Assembly: GCA_016930695.1 (NCBI GenBank)
Contig: JAFGGD010000045.1
Span: 1 to 64,000, forward strand
DNA: 64,000 nucleotides
Reading direction: 5' to 3'
DNA from: Candidatus Eisenbacteria bacterium
GTDB lineage: Bacteria > Orphanbacterota > Orphanbacteria > Orphanbacterales > Orphanbacteraceae
The notes under the pieces were generated by a model that saw only the letters and a list, made by a program, of their open reading frames with translations, was not told where the DNA came from and made no database searches. This document shows, in pieces, positions 17,777 through 27,052 of this stretch (position 1 is its first letter; every line of letters starts with the position of its first letter). The translations under genes and the position numbers were made by a program.

Positions 17777-18046
17777 TTGCCACTGTCCAAAACATCCAAG
17801 CAGGAGATCATCGGTAAGTACAAGCTCCACGATTCGGATTCCGGTTCGCCGGAGGTCCAGATCGCGCTGCTCACCGAGCGGATCACCTATCTTACCGAGC
17901 ATTTCAAGGTCCATAAAAAGGACCACCACTCCCGCAGAGGTCTTCTCCGCCTCGTCGGGCGACGCCGTCGCCTCCTCGACTACCTCAAGGCGAACAAGAT
18001 CGAGCGGTATCGCGCTATCGTAAAAGAACTCGGTCTTCGGAAATAG
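17777..18046 (+). CDS. rpsO: 30S ribosomal protein S15
   Basis: S15 (89 residues) binds 16S rRNA in the central domain. The sequence is typical throughout: [20 protein letters not shown], then [19 protein letters not shown] and [12 protein letters not shown]. The start is TTG at 17777 with GGGAG 9 bases upstream. It has its own promoter inside ribF and is followed by a stem-loop before pnp, as in E. coli, where RNase III and PNPase processing occur in this gap. Confidence 0.97.
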   Translation: MPLSKTSKQEIIGKYKLHDSDSGSPEVQIALLTERITYLTEHFKVHKKDHHSRRGLLRLVGRRRRLLDYLKANKIERYRAIVKELGLRK

Positions 18047-18059
18047 CAACGCGCGGACT

Positions 18060-18095
18060 CGCCTCGAAGCAAGTGCTCGAGGGCGGGTGTTTTTT
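18060..18095 (+). terminator. rpsO-pnp intergenic hairpin
   Basis: CGCCTCGA (18060-18067) pairs with TCGAGGGCG (18077-18085, one bulged G), followed by TGTTTTTTC. It looks like an intrinsic, probably partial, terminator or processing site between rpsO and pnp. Confidence 0.65.
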
Positions 18096-18151
18096 CGTAT
18101 GCCCGGTCGGCCGTCTGGGGACGGTGGAGGCCGTGGTTCAGGAGTTATCAA

Positions 18152-20371
18152 ATGATGGAACGTGTTCAAGTGGATCTCGGCCCGAACGGGTTGGAGATCG
18201 AAACCGGGCGCCTCGCCAAACAGGCGAACGGCTCGGTTACGGTCCGGTCCGGAGGAACGGTTGTGTTGGTCACCGCCGTGTGTACTCTGGATCAGGTGCC
18301 GGACAAGGGGTTTTTCCCCTTGATGGTGGAATATCGAGAGCGCTCCTACGCTGCCGGGAAGATCCCCGGCGGTTTTTTTAAGCGTGAAGGAAGACCGCAG
18401 GATCGGGAAATCCTCTCGGCCCGGCTGATCGACCGGCCGATCCGTCCCCTCTTCCGGAAAGGCTTCCGGAACGAGGTCCAGATCATCGCCACCGTCCTCT
18501 CGACGGACCAGGAGAACGGCCCGGGCGTGCTCGCCCTCTGCGGTGCCTCCGCGGCGCTCGCCCTCTCGAGTATCCCGATGGAGAAGACCATCGCGGGCGT
18601 GCGGGTGGGCCGCGTGAATGGGGAATTCGTGGTCAATCCCTCTCTGGCCCAGCGGGCGGAGAGCGACATGGACCTCGTGGTCGCCGCCTCCCGCGATTCG
18701 ATCGTGATGGTCGAGGGGGAGGGGAAGGAGTTCTCCGAGAAGGACATGGTGCTGGCGCTCCGCTTCGGCCAAGAAAACTGCGTCCGCGTCATCGACGCCA
18801 TCGAGGATCTGCAGCGTCGCGTGGGCCGGCCGAAAATCCAGGTCGAACCGGACGAGGCGCCGGACAAGATCCGGAAGAGAATTCACGAGCTGGTCGGCGA
18901 CCGGATCGCCGAGGCGAACCGCTTCGGAGTCAAGGAAGAGCGCAGGGAGAAACTCTCGGCGCTCGAGAAGGACCTGATCGCCACCCTCGCCGAGGAGTTC
19001 CCCGATCGACAGATGACGGTACGCGGCGTCCTGGACGACGTGGTCGGCGAAGAGGCCCGGCGCGTGATTCTCCAGGAAGAGAGACGTTTGGACGGCCGGC
19101 GGGTCGACGAGATCCGCCCGATCACGTGCGACGTGGGCGTTCTACCGCGGACGCATGGTTCCGCCCTCTTCACCCGCGGCCAGACGCAGGCGCTGGCGAC
19201 GATTACATTGGGAACCACGTCCGACGAGCAGCGCCTGGACGACATCGAGGGAGAGCGGTTCAAGAAGTTCATGCTCCATTACAATTTCCCTCCCTTCTGC
19301 GTCAACGAGGTCCGCATGATCCGCGGCACGGGGCGGCGCGAGGTGGGCCACGGCAATCTCGCCGAGCGCTCCTTGGAGCCGATGATTCCCGTCGAGGATG
19401 ATTTCCCCTACACGATCCGCATCGTCTCGGACATCCTCGAATCGAACGGCTCGTCTTCGATGGCCACCGTGTGCGGCGGAAGCCTGGCGCTCATGGACGC
19501 CGGCGTGCCGATCCGCAAGGCGGTGGCGGGGATCGCCATGGGCCTCATCAAGGAAGGGGACAAGGTCCGGGTTCTTTCGGACATCCTCGGCCAGGAGGAC
19601 CATTTCGGCGATATGGACTTCAAGGTCGCCGGCAGCCGCGAGGGAATCACCGGGATCCAGATGGACCTGAAGACCGCCGGCATCGATTTCGACGTGATCG
19701 AGAAGGCTCTGGAGCAGGCGCGCCTGGGACGGCTCCACATTCTGGAGAAGATGGACGAGACCCTCGCCCAGCCGCGGCCGGAACTCTCCCCCTTCGCGCC
19801 GCGCATCCTCTGCATCAAGATCCCCGTCGACAAGATCCGGGAAATCATCGGCCCCGGGGGCAAGATGATCCGAAAGATCCAGGAGGAATCGGGCGCCAGC
19901 ATCGACGTGGAGGACGACGGGACCGTGAAGGTCGCCTCGATCGATGAGGAGGCCGGGAAGATGGCCATGGCGATGATCCAGGCGATCGTGGAGGACCCGG
20001 AGATCGGGCGCGTCTACGACGGGATCGTCCGGCGGGTCGCCCCCTTCGGCGCCTTCGTGGAGATCCTTCCGGGCAAGGACGGCCTGCTCCATATTTCCGA
20101 GATGGAGCACTACCGGGTGGAGAAGGTCGAGGACGTGATGAACGAGGGGGACCGGGTGCAGGTGAAGGTGATCGACATCGACCCGGAGGGGAAGGTGCGC
20201 CTCAGCCGAAAGGTCCTTCTGCCGAACGACAACCCGGAGCGCTCCGACCGCGGCGGCGGCGAACGCCGGGAGGGCGGCGGAGGACGCGGCGGAGACCGGG
20301 GGGGCGATCGCGGAGGCGATCGGCGAGGATCCCGCCGGGGAGGCGGCGGCCGGGACAGGGACAGGCGCTAA
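18152..20371 (+). CDS. pnp: Polyribonucleotide nucleotidyltransferase (PNPase)
   Basis: PNPase (739 residues) is the phosphorolytic 3'-5' exoribonuclease of the RNA degradosome. It has two RNase-PH domains (the first with [20 protein letters not shown] and [11 protein letters not shown]; the second with [20 protein letters not shown] and [20 protein letters not shown]). A KH domain follows at ~557 ([20 protein letters not shown]), then S1 at ~620 ([20 protein letters not shown]). From ~695 there is an unusual Arg-Gly-Asp tail of about 45 residues ([20 protein letters not shown]). ATG at 18152 has AGGAG 7 bases upstream; a second ATG follows directly. The operon ends here at a strong terminator. 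Confidence 0.97.
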   Translation: MMERVQVDLGPNGLEIETGRLAKQANGSVTVRSGGTVVLVTAVCTLDQVPDKGFFPLMVEYRERSYAAGKIPGGFFKREGRPQDREILSARLIDRPIRPLFRKGFRNEVQIIATVLSTDQENGPGVLALCGASAALALSSIPMEKTIAGVRVGRVNGEFVVNPSLAQRAESDMDLVVAASRDSIVMVEGEGKEFSEKDMVLALRFGQENCVRVIDAIEDLQRRVGRPKIQVEPDEAPDKIRKRIHELVGDRIAEANRFGVKEERREKLSALEKDLIATLAEEFPDRQMTVRGVLDDVVGEEARRVILQEERRLDGRRVDEIRPITCDVGVLPRTHGSALFTRGQTQALATITLGTTSDEQRLDDIEGERFKKFMLHYNFPPFCVNEVRMIRGTGRREVGHGNLAERSLEPMIPVEDDFPYTIRIVSDILESNGSSSMATVCGGSLALMDAGVPIRKAVAGIAMGLIKEGDKVRVLSDILGQEDHFGDMDFKVAGSREGITGIQMDLKTAGIDFDVIEKALEQARLGRLHILEKMDETLAQPRPELSPFAPRILCIKIPVDKIREIIGPGGKMIRKIQEESGASIDVEDDGTVKVASIDEEAGKMAMAMIQAIVEDPEIGRVYDGIVRRVAPFGAFVEILPGKDGLLHISEMEHYRVEKVEDVMNEGDRVQVKVIDIDPEGKVRLSRKVLLPNDNPERSDRGGGERREGGGGRGGDRGGDRGGDRRGSRRGGGGRDRDRR

Positions 20372-20420
20372 CGCACGCTCCCGTTCACGGCGAACGACGC
20401 ACACGATCATCAGCGATAAA

Positions 20421-20450
20421 GAAAAGCCCGGCCTTTCGGTCGGGCTTTTC
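20421..20450. terminator. Bidirectional terminator, pnp / aminotransferase
   Basis: GAAAAGCCCG (20421-20430) and CGGGCTTTTC (20441-20450) form a perfect 10-bp stem, extended by GCC/GGT around a TTTC loop. A- and T-runs on both sides let it stop pnp from the left and the convergent aminotransferase from the right. Confidence 0.9.
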
Positions 20451-20472
20451 ATTATGTCGCGCGAAAACCGGT

Positions 20473-21651
20473 CTAGCCGAGGCCGCCCCAGGCGTCGATC
20501 CTCTTCACCGCTTCCGCGATGCGCTCCTTCGGCTGCACCAGGGCCATGCGGACGAAGCCGGCGCCGTACTTTCCGAATCCTTCCCCCGGGCTGATCGAAA
20601 CGCCCGTGGCGAGAACCAATTCATCGGTGAACTGCGAGGCGTTCTCGTACTTCTCCGGCATGCGGGTCCAGACGTACATTCCCGCCTTGGGGGAGGCCAC
20701 CTTCCAACCGAGCCCGCAGAGACCCTTCACGAGGACATCCCGCCGCTCGCGGTAGACCCCGCGCAACTCCTTCAGAAAATCTTGCGGGCCGGTCAACACA
20801 TCCGCCGCCGCCGCCTGGATGGCGGGGAAGACGCTGAAGTCGGCGGTGCTCTTCAGCTTGTAAAGCATGGCGATGATCTCCGGGTTCCCGACGACGAAGC
20901 CGACCCGCCAGCCCGCCATGCAGTAGGTCTTGGAGAAGGACTGGAACTCGATGGAGTTCTTTTTGTCGCGATCGATCTGGAAGATCGAGCGGGGATGCAC
21001 ATCGTCGTCCAAGGGGAGTTCCGAATAAGCGATGTCGGAGACCACCAGCGTGTTCGTCCGCTCGCCGAAGGCGACCACCTTCTCCAGCAGGTCCGTCTCG
21101 ATCCCGCCGGTCGGGTTGTTCGGATAGTTGATCACGATGTACTTCGCCTTCGCCGCCGTGTCCGCCGGGATGGCGTCCAGATCGGGCTGAAAGCCGAGTT
21201 CCTCCAATAAAGGCATCTGGTGCGCCACGCCGCCGGCGACGTGTACGCTCGGGAAGTAAGCGGGATAAGCGGGGGAGGGAATGATCGCCGTGTCCCCCGG
21301 ATTCAGGAAGGCGAGGGCCAGCTTGGCCAGACCTTCCTTGGAGCCGATGACCGGCAACACCTCCCGGTCCGGATCCACGTCCACGTCGAAGCGCGTCTTG
21401 TACCAGCGGGCCACCGCTTCCCGGAAGACCGGGATGCCGTTGAAGGGGGAGTAACGGTGGAGCTGGTGAGCGGAGTCGTCGAGAGCCCGGTGCAGGGCGT
21501 CGATCGCGGACCGGGGTGGGCGCAGGTCGGGATTGCCGATGGCGAGGTCGATCAGGTCTTTTCCTTCACTCCTGGCGCGCGCCTTCATTTCGTCGGTGCG
21601 GGCGAAGGCGTACTTGGGGAGCGAAGTCACACGTTCAGCGAATGGAAACAT
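20473..21651 (-). CDS. dapL: Class I aminotransferase, DapL-like (LL-diaminopimelate aminotransferase)
   Basis: This 392-residue PLP enzyme has the fold-type I signatures LAIGNPDLRPP, YSPFNGIPVFREAVARWY, VINYPNNPTGG and SFSKTYCMAGWRVGF, where K241 is the PLP-binding lysine. The subgroup resembles LL-diaminopimelate aminotransferases, which make LL-DAP from tetrahydrodipicolinate for lysine and peptidoglycan. Alanine or aspartate aminotransferase activity cannot be excluded from sequence alone. It is a single-gene unit with its own promoter (21698-21727, minus), an AAGGAG ribosome-binding site and a shared terminator. Confidence 0.8.
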   Translation of the reverse strand: MFPFAERVTSLPKYAFARTDEMKARARSEGKDLIDLAIGNPDLRPPRSAIDALHRALDDSAHQLHRYSPFNGIPVFREAVARWYKTRFDVDVDPDREVLPVIGSKEGLAKLALAFLNPGDTAIIPSPAYPAYFPSVHVAGGVAHQMPLLEELGFQPDLDAIPADTAAKAKYIVINYPNNPTGGIETDLLEKVVAFGERTNTLVVSDIAYSELPLDDDVHPRSIFQIDRDKKNSIEFQSFSKTYCMAGWRVGFVVGNPEIIAMLYKLKSTADFSVFPAIQAAAADVLTGPQDFLKELRGVYRERRDVLVKGLCGLGWKVASPKAGMYVWTRMPEKYENASQFTDELVLATGVSISPGEGFGKYGAGFVRMALVQPKERIAEAVKRIDAWGGLG

Positions 21652-21697
21652 CGAACATCTCCTTGTGGAACCGGGGACGCTCTTATAGCATGAGACG

Positions 21698-21727
21698 ATG
21701 GTATCGCCGCAGAGGGAGAATCGTCAA
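21698..21727 (-). promoter_or_regulatory. Promoter of the aminotransferase gene
   Basis: On the minus strand TTGACG (21727-21722) and TACCAT (21703-21698) are 18 bases apart. The leader is about 40 bases. Confidence 0.55.
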
Positions 21728-21741
21728 GAAGGGGAAAGCCC

Positions 21742-22503
21742 GTGGTCGTCTTAGCCTATCATCAGGTGGACCGCAGGCTCGATTTCGCCTGGAACATGAT
21801 CTCCCCCGAGCGGCTCGCGCGCCAAATGGAGCTTCTCGCCCGCCGGGGTTGGCGGGGGGTTCCTTTCCGCGAGGCGATCGGCGGCGAGTCACGGATCGTG
21901 GGGATCACCTTCGACGACGCATTGGACGGGGTGGTCCGTTTCGGCCTTCCGGTTCTTCGCTCTTTCGGGTTCCGGGCCACCCTGTTCGTCCCCACCGCCT
22001 GGGCGGGGCGGCGGAATGGTTGGGACACCCGTCTGGCGGGGCGGCGCGTCGTCCACGCCGGTTGGGACTCGCTCGCCCGGGCGGCCGGCGAGGGGTGGGA
22101 GATCGGTTCTCACGGCCACACCCACCGCGACCTGACGTTGCTTCCCGCCGAGGAGGCGGAGAGGGAAATCCGCGTCTCACGGGAGATCATTCTGCGGCGG
22201 ACCGGTATTCGCGCCGAATCGATCGCATGGCCGTTCGGTCAAGCGGATGAACGGCTTTCCGGCGCGGCGCGCCGGGCGGGTTTCCGGCGGGGCTGCCTCG
22301 CCGTTCCCGACGGAGATCCCGCGGACCCCTTCCGTATCGGGCGGATCGGGGTGAGACGCTTCGACGGCGAAGCCGAATTTCTTTCGAAAATCGAGGGGGG
22401 CCCTCTCTACCGTTGCCAGGTGTGGAAGGACCGGGTCGCCCATTTCGTCTCTCTCGCCACGCCTCGGTTGTGGCAGAGGATCCGGAGGATCGACGCGGCA
22501 TGA
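21742..22503 (+). CDS. Polysaccharide deacetylase (NodB / CE4 family)
   Basis: This 253-residue protein has the CE4 deacetylase motifs: ITFDDALDGV (first catalytic motif, with the paired Asp), EIGSHGHTHRDLTLL (metal-binding H-x-x-x-H) and SIAWPFGQADERLS. Family members remove acetyl groups from N-acetylglucosamine in peptidoglycan, chitin or cell-surface glycans. No clear signal peptide is present, so it may act in the cytoplasm or on lipid-linked glycan intermediates. GTG at 21742 follows AAGGGGA. It overlaps the prenyltransferase gene (ATGA), which suggests a joint role in building a lipid-linked glycan; that link is inference. Confidence 0.85.
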   Translation: MVVLAYHQVDRRLDFAWNMISPERLARQMELLARRGWRGVPFREAIGGESRIVGITFDDALDGVVRFGLPVLRSFGFRATLFVPTAWAGRRNGWDTRLAGRRVVHAGWDSLARAAGEGWEIGSHGHTHRDLTLLPAEEAEREIRVSREIILRRTGIRAESIAWPFGQADERLSGAARRAGFRRGCLAVPDGDPADPFRIGRIGVRRFDGEAEFLSKIEGGPLYRCQVWKDRVAHFVSLATPRLWQRIRRIDAA

Positions 22504-23417
22504 AAGGATTGTTGGATCGTTTCTTTCTGACCCGCCCGGTGGTGCTGATCCCCGCTTGGGCTTTTCTCGGCACGGGTTATCTCCGGGCGCTCGAATCGGG
22601 CGGAGACACGGCGACGCGGTACGAGGCGATTCTGCTCCCCTTTCTTCTCCTTACGCTCATGCTCGCCGGCGTGTACGTGATCAACCAGATCTACGACCGG
22701 GACACCGACCGCGAGAACGGCAAGCTCTTTCTGATCGCCCAAGGGCACGTCTCTCTCCGCGACGCCTGGATCGAGGCGCTCCTGCTGGTCCTCGTTTCGC
22801 TGATCGCGGCGGCTCTCTTCCGGCCCGCCGATCTCCCGTGGCTCGCCGGCAGCGGCCTTCTCGGCTTTCTCTATTCCGCCGATCCGGTCCGCCTCAAGGG
22901 GCGGCCGATCGCCGACATGATCGCCAACGCCGTCGGATACGGAGGAGTCACCTTCCTCTACGGTTTCTCGCTGGTGCGCGCGCCCGGGACGGAGGATCTC
23001 CTCCACGCGCTTCCCTATATTTTTCTGGTGGGGGGCGTTTTCCTTCACACGGCCCTGGTGGACGTCCGGGGGGACCGGAAGGCGGGACTGAGAACGAGCG
23101 CCGTTCTGCTCGGTCCGCGCGGCACATCGACGTTCGCCTTCGTCTTGTTGGTGCTCGCGGCGGGCGCCGGCGTTCTGCTGGGTGAGCCTTATCCGACCCT
23201 TGCGGCGATCGGCGCCTCCCCCTTCTTCCTCTGGGGTCTCATCCGTCCGGGAGAGAAGGGGAGCACGCTCAGCTTCCAATGGGGGAGCCTGCTCTTCATC
23301 CTCCTCCTCGTTATTCGCGCTCCGTGGTTCGGCTTCTTCTTGGTCGGCCTGCTGGCGGTGACGCGGCTCTATTACAAACTGCGTTTCCACATGGTCTACC
23401 CGCGCCTCGATTTTTAA
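22500..23417 (+). CDS. UbiA-family prenyltransferase
   Basis: This 305-residue integral membrane protein has about nine hydrophobic segments. It carries both Asp-rich UbiA motifs: N62-Q-I-Y-D66-R-D-T-D70 and D188-V-R-G-D192. These bind Mg-diphosphate and transfer a polyprenyl chain to an acceptor. The acceptor is not clear. Homologues act in menaquinone, heme O, decaprenyl-phosphoryl-ribose or other lipid synthesis, and none of the neighbours decides among them. The ATG at 22500 overlaps the deacetylase stop; an upstream in-frame extension inside that gene is disregarded. Confidence 0.85.
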   Translation: MKGLLDRFFLTRPVVLIPAWAFLGTGYLRALESGGDTATRYEAILLPFLLLTLMLAGVYVINQIYDRDTDRENGKLFLIAQGHVSLRDAWIEALLLVLVSLIAAALFRPADLPWLAGSGLLGFLYSADPVRLKGRPIADMIANAVGYGGVTFLYGFSLVRAPGTEDLLHALPYIFLVGGVFLHTALVDVRGDRKAGLRTSAVLLGPRGTSTFAFVLLVLAAGAGVLLGEPYPTLAAIGASPFFLWGLIRPGEKGSTLSFQWGSLLFILLLVIRAPWFGFFLVGLLAVTRLYYKLRFHMVYPRLDF

Positions 23418-23454
23418 GAGGCGAAGCGGATTTCCGGCGGGGAAAACGGACGGA

Positions 23455-24456
23455 TCAGTCCCGAAGGGGCCGTTCCGGGTCGAGGGAGCCGGAACGGATC
23501 GGTTCCGGCACCGGGCGGATCGGCGTTACGGCGCCGGCGGGGATGCCGCGCACCAGCGGGCCGTAGCGACCGGACTGCAGGAAATAGCGGGTGCCGCCGC
23601 GGATGGGACGGTAAGAGATCTCCAGGTTTCGGAGCATCACCAGCCGCCGCGGGCTGAGCAGTTTCGCCCGCACCAGTTGGTTGAGATTGTCGGGATAGTG
23701 GTCGTGCAGCGCGCGGTACATCTCCAGGACGAGACGGAGATTGCGGACCTCCCGCTCGGCGTGAAAGCCCGCCACGCGTTCCCCGAAGAGGGGCGCGTCC
23801 GACGGCGCCGCCGCGGGGGGCGGGAAAAGTCTTCCCGAAAGAAGAAGGGAGACTGTGGGGAGCAGAACGAGGAGGGCGGCGTGCGCCATCACGCGGCGCG
23901 TCTTCGCCGTGAGAGCCGCGGGCCGCAGCTTCTCCAGACGCGATTCCTCCCGTTTCGGTGTTTTCTTCCCCGCATCCGCTTCGTCGATCTGCCGGGCCGC
24001 CTCCAGGAGAAGGGTCTCCACTTTGACGTGAACGCCGGGGATGTAGGGCCGCACCGAGGGGTCGGGGAAGAACTCGAAGCGTCCTTGGCCCCACCCGAGG
24101 ATCGCCCGCACCTCCCGGAGGATCTGGGCTTGGACCAGCCGGGAGAGTTCCGGCATGTCCATCATTCCTTCACGGATCATGATCTCCGCGAAGGGGAGGT
24201 CGCTCCGCGCTTCGAGGCGGAGCGCTTTCATGGTCTGGTGTTCCGGAAGAACCCTTTGGCTGAGCAGGTAGCTCTTGAAGGGATCCGCGAAGTGAATGGT
24301 CCGATCCCAGGTGGAGACGATCCGTCCCGAATCGAAAACGAGGGAGACCCGGCTCCGGCCCTGGTAGAGGCGGAGCACGCCGGTCTTTTCCTGCCCCGCC
24401 AGAAGCTGCAGGACCTCGATGGCGCCGAAATCGCCCAGATCGCCGCGGAGACCCAT
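23455..24456 (-). CDS. DUF4388 protein with a TM segment and GspG-like C-terminal domain
   Basis: This protein has 333 residues. The first ~100 match DUF4388/PATAN (MGLRGDLGDFGAIEVLQLLA, then GVLRLYQGRSRVSLVFDSGR), a module common in signalling proteins of delta-proteobacteria and related phyla. A second soluble part follows (~100-185). One hydrophobic segment comes next (~205-225, AALLVLLPTVSLLLSG). The last ~90 residues (EVRNLRLVLEMYRALHDHYP) resemble the globular part of type II pseudopilins of the GspG type, but without the N-terminal pilin helix. The start (24456) overlaps the stop of the upstream TPR gene by one base. Function unknown; I suggest a membrane-anchored signalling or envelope-assembly role. 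Confidence 0.7.
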   Translation of the reverse strand: MGLRGDLGDFGAIEVLQLLAGQEKTGVLRLYQGRSRVSLVFDSGRIVSTWDRTIHFADPFKSYLLSQRVLPEHQTMKALRLEARSDLPFAEIMIREGMMDMPELSRLVQAQILREVRAILGWGQGRFEFFPDPSVRPYIPGVHVKVETLLLEAARQIDEADAGKKTPKREESRLEKLRPAALTAKTRRVMAHAALLVLLPTVSLLLSGRLFPPPAAAPSDAPLFGERVAGFHAEREVRNLRLVLEMYRALHDHYPDNLNQLVRAKLLSPRRLVMLRNLEISYRPIRGGTRYFLQSGRYGPLVRGIPAGAVTPIRPVPEPIRSGSLDPERPLRD

Positions 24457-26300
24457 CAGATCATCCCCCCCAGAGTGCCGTTCCGAAAGTGTTTCCGGAC
24501 GAGGAGAAGCGCGTCGATCAGGACGAAAAGGTAGACCGGCAGGAAGACCCATCCGAAGATCAGATTTTCCAGCGGGATCAGATCGCCGCCGTGGAGAATC
24601 GGGAAGGGCTTGAGCACCGGTCCTCGGAAGGCCCAAAGAATCAGAATGGAGAGCGCCAGGACGAGATAGAAAACGCCGATCCGCCGCCGCCCCAGGTATA
24701 CGTGGCCGGCGCCGGGGAAAAGAACGGATAGGGCGAGCGCCATCGGCCTATGGAAAAGGACGGTGTTCCGCCCCCAGCTGCGTTCCGTGCCTCCGCCCGA
24801 GCATTCGGCGCAGAAGTCGTGACCCGTTTCCCGCACGCGGCAGCGCCTGCAGAGAATCCGCCCGCAGCGCACGCAAACGAGAGGGGCGCGGCGGGTCGAG
24901 CCGAACCAGCCGGCGAACCCGATCAGAAGCGCCAGAGGCACGGCGTGGTGCGCCGGGAAGGGGAAGAGGATCCGGCGGGTCGCGCCGAGCGCCTCCGCCC
25001 AGTCCATACCCTGCTCGCCCGCGCGGCCCCCCAGGAAACGTCCCCAGAGATGGGAGGGGGGGAGCGACTCGTCGATCAGGGTGAGGCGATCGGTGTGGCG
25101 GCTCAGCCGGGAAAGAGAACGAATGAGTGAAAAGTTGAACTCCGAAGCCTTGCTGAATTCCTCCCGGGCCCGATCGAAGGCGAATGCTTCCAGGTAGAGC
25201 TGGCCTAAGTTGTAGTGGCTCGTCGCCCTCTCCGGGTCGAGATCCAGCGCCTTTCGGTAAGCGGAAAACGCGAGATCCGTCTCCCCTCGGAGGAAGAGAA
25301 GATTCCCCATGTTGTTGTACACGGAAACGGAGCCGAAGCCGCGGTCGAGCATCTCCCTGTACAGCTCCATGGAGCGGTTCAGGTCGCCCCGTTCCCGTTC
25401 CAAAAGGGCCAGGCTGAAGAGAATGTCGCCGTCTCCGTCGTCCTCCAGGGGGAGGGATCCCTCGTCCCCTTCCAGTGGAAAGAGGGGGGTGCCGGAGAGG
25501 GCGAAGAGGGTCGTGCCGGGCATGGAGGGGAGGGTGAAGTGAATCGCCGTCTTGACGGCCACCGGCGCGGTGATGAGGAGCGCGAGGAACGCCGCGGTGA
25601 CGAAACGCTCCCAACGGTCGAAGCCGCGTCGCGCCAGGAGGACTCCCGTCGCCACGAGCCAGAAGAGTCCCATCCCCCAACTCCAGGGACGGAAGAAAGC
25701 GACAAGCGCTCCTCCGAGTGCGAAGGGGTAGAAGAGGAGGAGCGGGCGGGGCAGGTTGTCGGGAAGTAGTTCCATTATGGTGTGCCGGAGGAAGGGGAGG
25801 CTCCGCAAGAGAGCCGCGCCGCTCAGGAGGGCGAGCAGCAGAATGAGGAGGGTGAATCCGCCGATGACGGCGTTCGCCACGAGGAGGCTCTGGCCTCGGA
25901 AGTTCCCCTGAAGGGCCTTGCCCGCGTCGACCAGGAAGAGAATCCACTTGGGATCGAGGGAGCGAAGGTGAAGGAGGGAGAGGAGGAGGTGGCCCCGCAC
26001 CAGGGACGGATCGCCCTCCACGGCGTTGAACAGGTGTTCCCGCGCGATGTCGTACCGTCCCGCCGCGATCGATTGCACCGCACGATAATATTCCACTCGC
26101 GAAAGAATCGGCGACTCGAGCAAGGGGCCGCCGGGAGCGAGTGTCACGACCCGATGCGCCGTCCGCTCCGAATCGACCGTGGGAAGAGGGGAGAGGAGAC
26201 TCTCCGACTCCCCTTCCCATTCCGCCGTCTGCGCTCCCACGATTCCCGCGGTGAGCAGAACGAATAGAAAAAGGATACCGGCGATGCCTTGCTTTCGCAA
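24456..26300 (-). CDS. Exported TPR / zinc-ribbon multi-pass membrane protein
   Basis: This 614-residue protein is of unknown function. A signal peptide (KQGIAGILFLFVLLTAGIVG) has likely cleavage A23|Q24. A short helical repeat follows (~70-120), then four or five membrane segments (~135-270) and TPR repeats (~295-405, with VYNNMGNLLFLRGETDLAFS and ATSHYNLGQLYLEAFAFDRA). Next are another membrane span and a compact four-pair Cys/His zinc site (CVRCGRILCRRCRVRETGHD, ~480-505). It ends with two spans that include a TM2-like FPGAGHVYLGRRRIG. TTG at 26300 follows GGAGGT. It is co-translated with the DUF4388 gene. Confidence 0.7.
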   Translation of the reverse strand: MRKQGIAGILFLFVLLTAGIVGAQTAEWEGESESLLSPLPTVDSERTAHRVVTLAPGGPLLESPILSRVEYYRAVQSIAAGRYDIAREHLFNAVEGDPSLVRGHLLLSLLHLRSLDPKWILFLVDAGKALQGNFRGQSLLVANAVIGGFTLLILLLALLSGAALLRSLPFLRHTIMELLPDNLPRPLLLFYPFALGGALVAFFRPWSWGMGLFWLVATGVLLARRGFDRWERFVTAAFLALLITAPVAVKTAIHFTLPSMPGTTLFALSGTPLFPLEGDEGSLPLEDDGDGDILFSLALLERERGDLNRSMELYREMLDRGFGSVSVYNNMGNLLFLRGETDLAFSAYRKALDLDPERATSHYNLGQLYLEAFAFDRAREEFSKASEFNFSLIRSLSRLSRHTDRLTLIDESLPPSHLWGRFLGGRAGEQGMDWAEALGATRRILFPFPAHHAVPLALLIGFAGWFGSTRRAPLVCVRCGRILCRRCRVRETGHDFCAECSGGGTERSWGRNTVLFHRPMALALSVLFPGAGHVYLGRRRIGVFYLVLALSILILWAFRGPVLKPFPILHGGDLIPLENLIFGWVFLPVYLFVLIDALLLVRKHFRNGTLGGMI

Positions 26301-26431
26301 ACCGTACCTCCACGAGGAGGGATCACCGATCCGCTCGGTGGGTCCATCTCCGCTCGACGTCTTCTAACCTTCTATGAATCGGCAACTTGAACCGGATTCT
26401 TTACCGAAAGAAAAAGGTGGGGGGGAAGCGG

Positions 26432-26460
26432 TTGACCCATCCCGCTCACCCGTCTAGCAT
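26432..26460 (+). promoter_or_regulatory. Promoter of the small membrane protein gene
   Basis: TTGACC (26432-26437) and TAGCAT (26455-26460) are exactly 17 bases apart, about 40 bases before the GTG start. Confidence 0.65.
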
Positions 26461-26500
26461 TACCATTCCGGGCCAACGGAAGCGCGAAAGGAGTTCCTCC

Positions 26501-26680
26501 GTGGTTTTTGTCCATTTTCTGCTCGTGCTTGCGGGCTACGCGGGAACCGTCGCCGGTTTCCGGCTATTGGGCGGCCGCAACGATCGTACGGCCTGGGCGG
26601 GCGTCACTCTGCTTTTCGGCGGTTTCCTCGTGATGTTCGCGGGTGTTCTTCTCGCCTTCGCGCCCCGATTCTTTGAATAG
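26501..26680 (+). CDS. Small two-span membrane protein
   Basis: This is a 59-residue hypothetical protein. It has two hydrophobic helices (FVHFLLVLAGYAGTVAGFRL and WAGVTLLFGGFLVMFAGVLL) joined by a short basic loop (GGRNDR). GTG at 26501 follows AAAGGAG with 7-base spacing, and a promoter lies just upstream, so I believe it is real. An in-frame extension upstream of the GTG is charged and runs into the promoter. No family recognised. Confidence 0.6.
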   Translation: MVFVHFLLVLAGYAGTVAGFRLLGGRNDRTAWAGVTLLFGGFLVMFAGVLLAFAPRFFE

Positions 26681-26762
26681 GCTGTCGGAGAAGGGGATAG
26701 GGTGCCGTGTAGCTAAAAAGGGACAGCCGCGGCGGGTCCGAATGGGGGGGATGGATTCGTGC

Positions 26763-26984
26763 TCAGCGCCGTGTGTTTCGAAGGGGGACGATCCGGTCCA
26801 ACTCGCCGTTCCGGAACACGAAACCCTTGTGAGCGCCGAAGTAATACCATGTTTCCAGGTCGCCTAGGCTTAGGGTGTCGTCCGGGGGTCCGTAGATCTT
26901 GGCCACTTTGGAGCGGATGTTGGAAGTGCCGAATCGGGCGATGATGGAGTCGAAAAAAGCGCGGTGTCGAGGGCGGCTCGCCAT
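26763..26984 (-). CDS. Small BamE/SmpA-like protein
   Basis: This 73-residue protein has the pattern of the BamE (SmpA/OmlA) fold: KVAKIYGPPDDTLSLGDLET, then WYYFGAHKGFVFRNGELDRI. That is, a helix, a G-P-P-D turn and paired strands. It has no signal peptide or lipobox, so it is not a normal outer-membrane BamE lipoprotein. ATG at 26984 has AGGAG 7 bases upstream, and a near-consensus promoter lies at 27053-27081. Monocistronic. Function unknown; the fold call is by pattern only. Confidence 0.6.
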   Translation of the reverse strand: MASRPRHRAFFDSIIARFGTSNIRSKVAKIYGPPDDTLSLGDLETWYYFGAHKGFVFRNGELDRIVPLRNTRR

Positions 26985-27052
26985 GACACGACTCCTGTCG
27001 GGTTCGTAACGTCCCTGTTCTCAATGTGATCGCTCAGGCAGCTACGGAAAGA

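Noticed and set aside
26680-26728. GGCTGTC/GACAGCC inverted repeat as a terminator
   Set aside because: The loop is about 35 bases and there is no T-run; it is probably chance.
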